The notes beneath the pieces were generated by a model. It was not told the origin of the DNA and ran no database searches. It worked only from the letters and a program-made list of their open reading frames with translations. Below, one piece after another: positions 1-6,306 of a stretch of DNA of 12,337 bases; the stretch's first letter is position 1; each line of letters starts with the position of its first letter. The DNA is from SIAJ01 sp035258765 (lineage in GTDB: Bacteria > Planctomycetota > Planctomycetia > Gemmatales > Gemmataceae), in assembly GCA_035258765.1 (NCBI GenBank), contig DATFWZ010000716.1, positions 1-12,337 on the forward strand. Direction: 5' to 3'. Position numbers and translations under genes: made by a program.

Positions 1-1184
1 TCCACGCTCCGGGACAGATTCACGAGCAACATCGATACCGCCGGGGCGAGCCGCTTGAGGGTGTCATAGGTCTGGTCGAGCATTTCCAGCGTGCCGACGT
101 TGACCACCAGGCGGCCGCCCGGTCGGAGGGTCGCGAATGACGCCTCCAAGAGGCGGGCGACCTCGCCCCCGTTACCGCCAATGAAAATGGCGTCCGGGTC
201 CGGCAGGTCCTGGAACACCGCCGGGGCAGTCCCGAACACCGCCTGCACGTTGCGGATGCCGAACGTCTCGGCGTTGGCGACGATCAGGTGGTAGTCGGCG
301 GAGTCCTGCTCGATGGCGTAGACCCGGCCGGGGTCCACGAGCTGCGCCCCCTCCAGGGCCACCGAGCCCGAACCGGCGCCTACATCCCACATGACGCACC
401 CCGGTTGCAAGTCCAGTTGCGCCAGCGCGATCGCCCGGACCTCGGCCTGGGTGATGAGGCCGGTCTTCGGGCGGGTCTGGGCAAAGACGTCGTCCGGGTT
501 GCCGAAGCGCATCAGCCGCCGGGCAGCCCGCGGGGTGTCCGGCCGCCCCGGCTTCCGCTTCAGGATCATGACGTTGAGCGGGTCGAACACCATCCCCTGA
601 ATCTCGCCCAACTCGCCCTGGGTGATCCGTTCGTCCCTCCCGCCCAGGTTTTCGCAGACGTAGGCGCGGAAGTAGTCGAGCCCGCGAACCAGGAGTTCCC
701 GGGCGATCCGGGCCGGGTGGTGAGTTTCACTCGTGAATAGTCCGACTGTGTCGGCCACCCGGATCCGGTCGAGGACGTCGTCCAGCGACCGCGTGGAAAG
801 ATCGGTCAGGTACGCTTCCTCCCAGGTTTCCTTCACCCGGGCGAAGGCGAGCTGCATGCTGCTGACGTGCGGTAGGACCTCGAACCGCTCCTTGCCGAGC
901 CGGTCGCACAGGTAGCGGGCGACGCCGTAGAAGAGCGGGTCCCCGGTCGCGACGACCACGATCCGCTTCTTGCCGAATTGCGTCCGCAGCTTCTCGGTCA
1001 CCTCGCCCAGGTCCGACCCGATCCGCACGCGCTCGGCGTTGACTTCAGGCAGCAACCTCAGCGCCGCGTCTGAGCCTACGAGTATCTCAGCCCCGGCGAC
1101 CAGCTCGCGGGCGCGGCTCGTGAGCCCGGCCAGCCCGTCGCCGCCGATGCCGACGATATAGATCTTCGGGGGGTCGTTGTTCAT
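1..1184 (-). CDS. cobL: Precorrin-6Y C5,15-methyltransferase (decarboxylating), CbiE-CbiT fusion, 3' end cut by window
   Basis: This enzyme methylates the corrin ring at C5 and C15 with S-adenosylmethionine and removes the C12 acetate carboxyl during cobalamin synthesis in the cytoplasm. The frame is open from ATG at 1184 to the left edge (394 codons, no stop seen), so the C-terminus is missing; known CobL proteins are about 400-415 residues, so probably only a short tail is lost. The N-terminal CbiE domain (about residues 1-205) starts IYIVGIGGDGLAGLT and has the SAM-binding GDPLFYG near residue 80. The C-terminal CbiT domain (from about 225) shows methyltransferase motif I, WDVGAGSGSVALE, then FIGGNGG and GGRLVVNVGTLE. 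Its start codon overlaps the stop of the upstream DUF3467 gene (ATGA), which suggests translational coupling. No other cobalamin gene is visible here; neighbours may lie beyond the left edge. The identification is firm because both domains are complete in their core motifs. Confidence 0.95.
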   Translation of the reverse strand, partial: MNNDPPKIYIVGIGGDGLAGLTSRARELVAGAEILVGSDAALRLLPEVNAERVRIGSDLGEVTEKLRTQFGKKRIVVVATGDPLFYGVARYLCDRLGKERFEVLPHVSSMQLAFARVKETWEEAYLTDLSTRSLDDVLDRIRVADTVGLFTSETHHPARIARELLVRGLDYFRAYVCENLGGRDERITQGELGEIQGMVFDPLNVMILKRKPGRPDTPRAARRLMRFGNPDDVFAQTRPKTGLITQAEVRAIALAQLDLQPGCVMWDVGAGSGSVALEGAQLVDPGRVYAIEQDSADYHLIVANAETFGIRNVQAVFGTAPAVFQDLPDPDAIFIGGNGGEVARLLEASFATLRPGGRLVVNVGTLEMLDQTYDTLKRLAPAVSMLLVNLSRSV

Positions 1185-1519
1185 GGTCGCCGCACACGCT
1201 TCTGCGGGTCCGTCTCGACCGGGCCGAACGTCTGTTCGTGACGCTGGATCGCCGCCTGGAGGGCCCCAAGCAGGCGCTTGGCGGTGGCAAAGTTCATGAC
1301 CAGCCGGTGGTTGATCTTGGCCGGTTCCGTCGTCCCGCCGGCCACCAGCCCGGTGTGGAACCCGAAGTCGAGGAGCAGCTCCTCGAACGTCCCGGCGACG
1401 CGAAAGAAGTTCGCGTACGAAGTGGTCATGCCCGCCGTGGCGATCTCCAGCCGCACCGGCGGCGGCTGGGGCGGGACCGGGACCACCGCCCCGGACGAGG
1501 GTTCCTGTTCGTCGGCCAT
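1181..1519 (-). CDS. DUF3467 family protein
   Basis: A small cytoplasmic protein of 112 residues with no known function. The core YANFFRVAGTFEELLLDFG, followed by AKINHRLVMNFATAKRLLGAL and ending QTFGPVETDPQKR, fits the DUF3467 pattern as I remember it. The first 25 residues are Pro-rich (VPVPPQPPP) and look disordered. An in-frame GTG at 1540 would add seven residues; I prefer ATG at 1519 because a GGGGGA stretch lies just upstream and the protein then begins MADEQEP. It lies 54 bases downstream of the hydrolase gene on the same strand, and its TGA overlaps the ATG of cobL. The coupling suggests co-expression with CbiET but gives no mechanism. Family call from pattern memory; function unknown. 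Confidence 0.8.
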   Translation of the reverse strand: MADEQEPSSGAVVPVPPQPPPVRLEIATAGMTTSYANFFRVAGTFEELLLDFGFHTGLVAGGTTEPAKINHRLVMNFATAKRLLGALQAAIQRHEQTFGPVETDPQKRVRRP

Positions 1520-1544
1520 TCGCGTCCCCCGGAGTCGCACGGGG

Positions 1545-1550
1545 ATTCTA
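1545..1550 (-). promoter_or_regulatory. Possible -10 element (TAGAAT) ahead of the DUF3467-cobL pair
   Basis: On the minus strand the hexamer TAGAAT, one mismatch from TATAAT, sits 25 bases upstream of the ATG at 1519. That would give a leader of about 20 bases. I see no convincing -35 element at the right spacing, so this may be chance. If real, the DUF3467-cobL pair can be transcribed without the upstream hydrolase gene. Confidence 0.25.
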
Positions 1551-1573
1551 TAGCGCTTCCCGGGGCTTCGCGA

Positions 1574-3682
1574 TCACTCGCCGACCACCCGAACCTGCAG
1601 CGACTCCGTCCCGAGCGCCTTCTGCAACTCCAGTGGCCACGCCCACGCCCGGGCCGCGGCCTCGTCCTTGACGTACAGCTTGACCGGCTTCGGCATCGCC
1701 AGGGCCAAGGCCTGCGGGGTGTCGAGGTACTTGCGCACGTTAAGCAGCGTTGGCCCGTCCTTGTGTGACGCCGGCAGGTGCCACAGGTCGAGCCGGGCGA
1801 CATCAGGCTCGTACAGGGCGGCATAGAGAGCGACGCCGGCCAGGTCGCGTTTGCCCTGTAGCCAGACCGGCACGCCCTTCAGCTCCGGATTGGCCCGGAT
1901 AGACTGAAACGCCCGGCGGACGTCCCAGACGCGCATCCCGTCGAGCGTCTGGCCGACCAGGGCGAACCGGCGGCGGTATTGGGTGTCGTTTGCGGAACCC
2001 GGCTCGGCCCACATCGTCGGCCCGATCCCCCGCGGGCACACGCCCGCGAACGCCCATTTCTGCTTCTCCATCACCGCACGGTTCTGCTTGAACTTCGCCT
2101 CGTCGCGCTTCGGCGGAGCCGGCTGTTGCAACACCTCCGCGAACTCCGGACCCAAATCCGTGCACCACTCCTTCCAGTCGGCCTCGCCAAGGGCATTCAG
2201 GACGACAAGCGTCGGCTTCGCGTCCCCGGCCGTCATTAACCATAGACGCAATTCGACACCTTCCTCGCTTGTGAAGTCCCAGGCCCGCAGCCGAACTCCG
2301 TCTTGCGTCTTGTCGCCCGCCGGTTTGACGGCCACCTCGGGCACCTTCGCCGGCCACCCGCGAAAGACCTTCCCCTTCAAGGCGGCTTCAAGCTTCACTT
2401 TCTCGCCGGGCCACCAACTCCGCGTCACGTCCGGGGATTTCGGCAATTCGATATCCGCGGGCCGAATCAGCAGGTCCTGGATCGTCGTGTTCACCTGCCC
2501 CTCCGGGGTCTTCTCGAGGACTTTCAACTCCTGCGGCGTGAAGCGCTCGAACTTGTCCTCGGTCACCTCGGAGCTGTCGTTCTTGAGCCACCGGTTCATC
2601 CAGCGGAAGGCCCCGAGGCGCAGTTCTGGCGTGTCCTCGTGCTTGCCCTTCGTCTCCAGGAGGGCGAACTTGTTGCCGGCACCGTACAGCTCGTAGATCT
2701 TGCGGACCTTTTCCGCCAGCCGGTGGTAGCCCGGGACCGGGAAGATCTCGTCCTGGTCGCTGTTACCCAGTAGGAGCGGTCGCGGGGCGACCAGGGCCGC
2801 GACCATCGGGAAGTCCCACCGATAGGTGTTGACCATGAACATGCAGTCGCAATGCCCGGCGATGACGCCCTTTTCCAGCCGGCCCGGGTAACCCTCGTTC
2901 AGGTGTGCTTGCAAGTCCGCGATCCCGGCCACCGGGATCGCGCATTGGACGCGGTCGTCGGTCGCCGCGATCCACCACGAATAAGCCCCGCCCCCGGACC
3001 GGCCGGTGACGCCAATCCGCTTCGGATCGACTTCCGTCCGCGACTCCAGGTAGTCGAGGGCCCGCATGGCGTTCCAGCACTCGACCCCCGCGGGCGTGTA
3101 ACCGAGCGTGTGCCACCACCACATCTTGTCGCGATAGGTCCCGTGATGCAGGCCCGGGATCTCCGAGAGCTGAAGTGTGTCGATGACCAGGGCGACGTAC
3201 CCGTGCTCCGCGAACCACGCCGGGTGGTGCTGGTAGTGGACCTTACTGCCGTACGAGATGCCGTCCTTCACGACGTTGCCGTGCCCGCAGACGTAGAGGA
3301 CGGTCGGCGCCTTGGTCGGAGCTGGTTTCGGGACATACAGGTTGCCGGTAACGTAAATTCCGGGCATCGACTGGAAGTGCAGCTTCTCGACCGTGAACTT
3401 CGGCCGTTCGATCTTGCCGGTCACCGTCGCTTTGAGGTCGGTGCGTGCCGGCATCGGCCAGAGGCCCAGCATTTCCAGCAGCTGCCGGCGCAGCTCGGGC
3501 CGGGCTTTTTCCCAATCCTCCTTCGTTTTGAAGTCGCGCATTGCCGCGCCGCCGATCTCTTTCGCCTGGCGCTCGAAGTAGGCCCGGATCATCTTCTCGC
3601 CGGGCAGCGGGGCCGGGGTCTTCGGCGGGTCCGCGGCCGGCGCGGCGAGAGCGACGAAAAGGAGGCAGGAGAGGGAACGCAC
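1574..3682 (-). CDS. Secreted two-domain alpha/beta hydrolase (acetylxylan esterase-like), second domain degenerate
   Basis: Likely an exported serine hydrolase acting on an ester or related bond; substrate unknown, with polysaccharide acetyl ester the usual guess for this family. I take GTG at 3682 as the start (702 residues) because the product then opens with a signal peptide, VRSLSCLLFVALAAPAA, cleaved near residue 17. A longer frame from TTG at 3760 adds 26 residues that do not look like a signal and crosses the promoter of the divergent gene. The N-terminal hydrolase domain (about 100-365) has the nucleophile elbow GRSGGG (Ser229), an acid in NSDQDEIFP (Asp309 or Asp311) and His348 in KGKHED. 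The C-terminal half (about 440-700) repeats the same kind of fold pattern (LVVLNALGEADW, GVCPRGIG, then PVWLQGKRDLAGVALYA) but has no serine at the elbow. It is the first gene of a minus-strand run with DUF3467 and cobL, though no functional tie is evident. Confidence 0.8.
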   Translation of the reverse strand: MRSLSCLLFVALAAPAADPPKTPAPLPGEKMIRAYFERQAKEIGGAAMRDFKTKEDWEKARPELRRQLLEMLGLWPMPARTDLKATVTGKIERPKFTVEKLHFQSMPGIYVTGNLYVPKPAPTKAPTVLYVCGHGNVVKDGISYGSKVHYQHHPAWFAEHGYVALVIDTLQLSEIPGLHHGTYRDKMWWWHTLGYTPAGVECWNAMRALDYLESRTEVDPKRIGVTGRSGGGAYSWWIAATDDRVQCAIPVAGIADLQAHLNEGYPGRLEKGVIAGHCDCMFMVNTYRWDFPMVAALVAPRPLLLGNSDQDEIFPVPGYHRLAEKVRKIYELYGAGNKFALLETKGKHEDTPELRLGAFRWMNRWLKNDSSEVTEDKFERFTPQELKVLEKTPEGQVNTTIQDLLIRPADIELPKSPDVTRSWWPGEKVKLEAALKGKVFRGWPAKVPEVAVKPAGDKTQDGVRLRAWDFTSEEGVELRLWLMTAGDAKPTLVVLNALGEADWKEWCTDLGPEFAEVLQQPAPPKRDEAKFKQNRAVMEKQKWAFAGVCPRGIGPTMWAEPGSANDTQYRRRFALVGQTLDGMRVWDVRRAFQSIRANPELKGVPVWLQGKRDLAGVALYAALYEPDVARLDLWHLPASHKDGPTLLNVRKYLDTPQALALAMPKPVKLYVKDEAAARAWAWPLELQKALGTESLQVRVVGE

Positions 3683-3716
3683 GGCGGGGATCTCGGGAAG
3701 GCGGGCGGGGGCCTTG

Positions 3717-3722
3717 ATGGTA
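3717..3722 (-). promoter_or_regulatory. Weak candidate -10 element for the hydrolase gene
   Basis: Read on the minus strand, TACCAT stands about 34 bases upstream of the GTG at 3682, with TTGCAC 16 bases further upstream as a poor -35. The match is marginal. The divergent spacer is only 107 bases, so the promoters of both flanking genes must lie in it or overlap their starts. Confidence 0.2.
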
Positions 3723-3753
3723 CCGCGACGCGCGGGGCGTGCAAGCGGCAAGC

Positions 3754-3790
3754 GTGACAATCCCGGGCGCCGCGGGTATAGTGCCCGACA
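3754..3790 (+). promoter_or_regulatory. Sigma-70-type promoter, apparently leaderless, for the PLP enzyme gene
   Basis: GTGACA (3754-3759; 5 of 6 to TTGACA) is followed after exactly 17 bases by TATAGT (3777-3782; 5 of 6 to TATAAT). The ATG starts at 3790, seven bases after the -10 hexamer, which is where transcription would begin. The mRNA would therefore start on or within a base or two of the A of the start codon, leaving no room for a ribosome binding site, and none is seen. Confidence 0.6.
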
Positions 3791-4908
3791 TGAACCCCGC
3801 GTACCTCATCCACAACCTCGACGAACTCTTCTCCCCCGGCCTGGTCTTCTACAAGGACCTGATCCGCTCCAACATCGCCGAGGTGGTGCGCCTCGCCGGC
3901 TCGCCGCGACGGCTGTGCCCGCACGTCAAGACGCACAAGTGCCGCGAGATCGTCCGCATGCAGCTCGACGCCGGCATCGCGACGCACAAGTGTGCCACTG
4001 TCGCCGAGGCGGAGATGCTCGCCCAGTGCGGGGCGCCTGACGTCCTGATCGCGTACCCGATCATCGGGCCGAACGTCGCCCGGGTGCGGGCCCTCGCCGC
4101 CAAGTACCCGACCAGCCGGTTCAGCGTCCTTTGCGACCACTTGGACGGGGCCAGGATGCTCTCCGAAGGCTGGGCTGGAATGCCGGGTAAGCTCGACGTC
4201 CTGATGGACGTGAACGTCGGCCAGGACCGCACCGGGATCAAGCCGGGCCGCGACGCCGCCGAGCTGTACGAACGGATCGCGAAGTCGCCGAACCTGGCCG
4301 TGGCCGGGTTCCACGCTTACGACGGGCACAACCACCAAGAGGGGCTGACCGATCGCGAGGCGTCCGTGAGGGCCTTGATCGGCCCGGTTCTGGAGTTGCG
4401 GAAGGCGGTCGAAGCGAAGGGGCTACCAGTCCCGCGAATCATCTGCGGGGGCACGCCGACCTTTCCGGTGTGGGCCAAGATGGAGTTTCCCGGTCTGCAG
4501 TGTTCGCCCGGGACGTTCGTGCTCTATGACCAGGGGTACGGGGCGAAGTACGCGGAGCTGTCTGGGTTCCGGCCTGCGGCCCTGGTAATCACGCGGGTCG
4601 TTTCGAAACCGCTGCCGAACCGGCTGACACTGGACCTGGGTCACAAGGCGATCGCTGCCGACCCCCCGGCCGGAAAACGGGCGGTCCTCTTGAACCTCGC
4701 GGAGTACACGCCCGTCCTGCAGAACGAGGAACATTTCGCGATTGACACGCCCGAAGCGGCCCGGTGGAAGATCGGGGACGTCGTGTACGCGGTCCCGACG
4801 CACGTCTGCCCGACGGTCGCACTGCACCGGCGGGCGTATGTCGTGGAGGGGAACCGCGTGACCGGGACGTGGGAGATCGCCAGTCGGGATCGGGTGCTGA
4901 CGGTGTGA
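3790..4908 (+). CDS. D-threonine aldolase / D-serine dehydratase family PLP enzyme
   Basis: A cytoplasmic fold-type III PLP enzyme with an alanine-racemase-like barrel at the N-terminus and a metal-binding C-terminal domain. The family either splits D-threonine (and other beta-hydroxy D-amino acids) into glycine and an aldehyde, or dehydrates D-serine to pyruvate and ammonia. The product has 372 residues, normal for the family. The PLP lysine is in PHVKTHK (probably Lys47). The phosphate-binding loops are NVGQDRTGI (about 132-140) and CGGTPTF (about 209-215). The C-terminal metal motif is PTHVCP, with His358 and Cys360. An HxC pair is what I recall for the zinc of eukaryotic D-serine dehydratase, while D-threonine aldolases often have HxD, so D-serine dehydratase activity is possible. 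ATG at 3790 is chosen over an upstream TTG at 3739 because the product then begins with a normal family N-terminus and the promoter lies just before it. The next gene follows after 9 bases. Confidence 0.9.
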   Translation: MNPAYLIHNLDELFSPGLVFYKDLIRSNIAEVVRLAGSPRRLCPHVKTHKCREIVRMQLDAGIATHKCATVAEAEMLAQCGAPDVLIAYPIIGPNVARVRALAAKYPTSRFSVLCDHLDGARMLSEGWAGMPGKLDVLMDVNVGQDRTGIKPGRDAAELYERIAKSPNLAVAGFHAYDGHNHQEGLTDREASVRALIGPVLELRKAVEAKGLPVPRIICGGTPTFPVWAKMEFPGLQCSPGTFVLYDQGYGAKYAELSGFRPAALVITRVVSKPLPNRLTLDLGHKAIAADPPAGKRAVLLNLAEYTPVLQNEEHFAIDTPEAARWKIGDVVYAVPTHVCPTVALHRRAYVVEGNRVTGTWEIASRDRVLTV

Positions 4909-4911
4909 GGG
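4907..4911 (+). promoter_or_regulatory. Ribosome binding site deciding the start of the paralogue gene
   Basis: GAGGG overlaps the TGA of the PLP enzyme gene and lies six bases before ATG at 4918. The in-frame ATG at 4930 has no such site, so 4918 is preferred although the family N-terminus (MTExxWL) aligns with 4930. Confidence 0.55.
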
Positions 4912-4917
4912 CATTGA

Positions 4918-5580
4918 ATGGCGCGATCGATGACGGAGACAATCTGGCTCAATGCGGACTATGGGCCGGCGTTGTTTGAGTTCGTCGAGCGCAAGGCCTC
5001 ACGACGGAAAAAGCTGCTAATCTCTGCGGAGATGTTGGCGCGACTCGGGGACTTCAAAACCGTCGCGGACCGGCCCGATGAGCGAGATCTGGCTGCTGCC
5101 CAACGGCTGATTCTTCAAGAGGCCGAGGGGGAACTGCCCTCCGCCTTCATGGTGGCCAATCAGTACGCCCGTGTGGACAAGTACATCACCGCCGCCGTAA
5201 TGGGCCAAGCGAACTTGTTGACTCGCCTCATCCTCGAAGGTGCCATCGACCCGGGCATGGATTGGAGGGAGCGCGGCCTTCGCATTTCGGGGCAAGACCC
5301 CCTAGGATGGGGCCAAGTCAAGTTCTTCGCCGACGTGGTCCGCGACGTGATTGGCAATCCGTTCCGGTTCCGGTCATTCCAGCAACGCTGGCGCACCTCG
5401 GACACCGTGGGCCTGGCCCGGGGCATTTACGACGAGAGAGCATTTGACCGCCTCCCCTTCCTGGCCGACGCCTTGATGGACGCGGGATGCGACCGCGAAG
5501 ACGTCATTTCCCATTGCCGGTCCGCGGGCCGGCACTTCCGCGGTTGCTGGCTCATTGATGTGATTCTGGACAGACAGTGA
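4918..5580 (+). CDS. Gemmataceae paralogous family protein of unknown function
   Basis: A soluble 220-residue protein without signal peptide. The C-terminal part from about residue 140 (IGNPFR, GLARGIYDERAFDRLPFLAD, ALMDAGCD, HCRS, RGCWLIDVIL) matches a family that I remember occurring in many copies in Gemmata-type planctomycetes, often preceded by an N-terminus of the form MTExxWL...LEFLRGKASDRK. Here the N-terminus MTETIWLNADYGPALFEF and KASRRKKLL keep that pattern, but the Cys-rich segment (about CCRR) that I expect next is replaced by AEMLARLGDF, and the Ala-rich middle is lost or changed. This makes it a diverged member. No function is known. It follows the PLP enzyme gene by 9 bases and is probably co-transcribed. 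It ends 18 bases from the convergent CPBP-like gene, with no hairpin between them. Confidence 0.8.
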   Translation: MARSMTETIWLNADYGPALFEFVERKASRRKKLLISAEMLARLGDFKTVADRPDERDLAAAQRLILQEAEGELPSAFMVANQYARVDKYITAAVMGQANLLTRLILEGAIDPGMDWRERGLRISGQDPLGWGQVKFFADVVRDVIGNPFRFRSFQQRWRTSDTVGLARGIYDERAFDRLPFLADALMDAGCDREDVISHCRSAGRHFRGCWLIDVILDRQ

Positions 5581-5598
5581 ATGAAGTCGGTTGGTGCC

Positions 5599-6261
5599 TT
5601 AGTTCGCATACCACGCGATAAAGTTCCCCGCCATGTGCGCCAGCGTGACGTAGAGAAGCGACCCCGTCCATTGCCTCGTGAGCCCCGCGATCGTGTACCC
5701 GGCCCAGGTGTAGAGGAGCTGGAAGACCACATAATCCGCGTCGAATGCCGCGAAGTTCTGCAGGTGCCACGCGGAGAAGAAGAGGCCGCCGACCGGTAGT
5801 ACCCATTCGAATGGCAACAGCGGGTGCACGCGCTCGGCGAAATGCGGTCTCAGGATCCGGTAAATCACGCCGCCAAAGATCAGGTCCTGGGCCAGCGGCG
5901 ACGTCAGCCAGATGCTCAGGTCCGAGCCGGCGAAGGGTCGCCTGGGCAGCTGGGGGTACACAATCGCTGTCGCCAGGACCGGGATCGCAGTTACCAGCAA
6001 GACCCCCTTCCAGTGCTCGCGGATGCGGCCGACACACAGGCCGCTGCCGCGCGGGTCCGGGAGCGTCAGCATGAGTCCGATGGCGATCAGCACGAGGTCA
6101 CTGAAGCGCGCGAGGTTGAGCAACTCGTGCCCGCTGAAGAACGCCTCGTAAAGCTGCTGGAGCAGCCAGGACGACGGCAGCGTGGCCGCGAGGATGGTCA
6201 GGGCCGCGGCGAGGCTCACGGCCTCGACCCGGCGGAACTGGCTGCCGGCGGGTTTGGGCAT
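5599..6261 (-). CDS. CPBP-like intramembrane protein with altered catalytic motif 1
   Basis: A 220-residue membrane protein with about six to seven hydrophobic segments, of the CPBP (Abi, Rce1-like) family of intramembrane metalloproteases. Motif 2 (FxxxH) is kept in FFSAWH (Phe162, His166) and motif 3 (HxxxN) in HMAGN (His209, Asn213). Motif 1, normally EExxxR, reads QDLIFG (Gln125, Asp126, Gly130): the glutamate pair is replaced by Gln-Asp and the arginine by Gly. It could be a non-catalytic homologue or a subfamily with another metal or base arrangement. ATG at 6261 is chosen over a TTG two codons upstream. No Shine-Dalgarno is seen; instead a GC-rich hairpin stands a few bases upstream. 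It is the last gene of the minus-strand run and lies 45 bases after the 565-residue secreted protein gene. Confidence 0.75.
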   Translation of the reverse strand: MPKPAGSQFRRVEAVSLAAALTILAATLPSSWLLQQLYEAFFSGHELLNLARFSDLVLIAIGLMLTLPDPRGSGLCVGRIREHWKGVLLVTAIPVLATAIVYPQLPRRPFAGSDLSIWLTSPLAQDLIFGGVIYRILRPHFAERVHPLLPFEWVLPVGGLFFSAWHLQNFAAFDADYVVFQLLYTWAGYTIAGLTRQWTGSLLYVTLAHMAGNFIAWYAN

Positions 6262-6265
6262 GCGC

Positions 6266-6297
6266 AAAAGGCGGGGCGCCTGCCGACCGGGCGCCCC
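6266..6297 (-). terminator. Hairpin with short T-run after the secreted protein gene
   Basis: On the plus strand GGGGCGCC (6273-6280) and GGCGCCCC (6290-6297) form an 8-bp perfect stem with a 9-base loop. Read on the minus strand the stem is followed by GCCTTTT, giving a weak intrinsic terminator ten bases after the TGA of the upstream gene. It ends only a few bases before the ATG of the CPBP-like gene, so it could also limit that gene's translation or expression. Confidence 0.55.
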
Positions 6298-6306
6298 AAT
6301 TGGACT

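Noticed and set aside
2852..3757. 301-residue open frame on the plus strand opposite the hydrolase
   Set aside because: Arg/Asp/Val-rich shadow frame of the real gene; no domain motifs, and it would cross the divergent promoter.
3589..4338. 249-residue open frame on the minus strand opposite the PLP enzyme
   Set aside because: Antisense shadow frame; the plus-strand product shows all catalytic motifs.
5581..5598. Terminator between the convergent genes ending at 5580 and 5599
   Set aside because: Only 18 bases lie between the stops and they form no hairpin.
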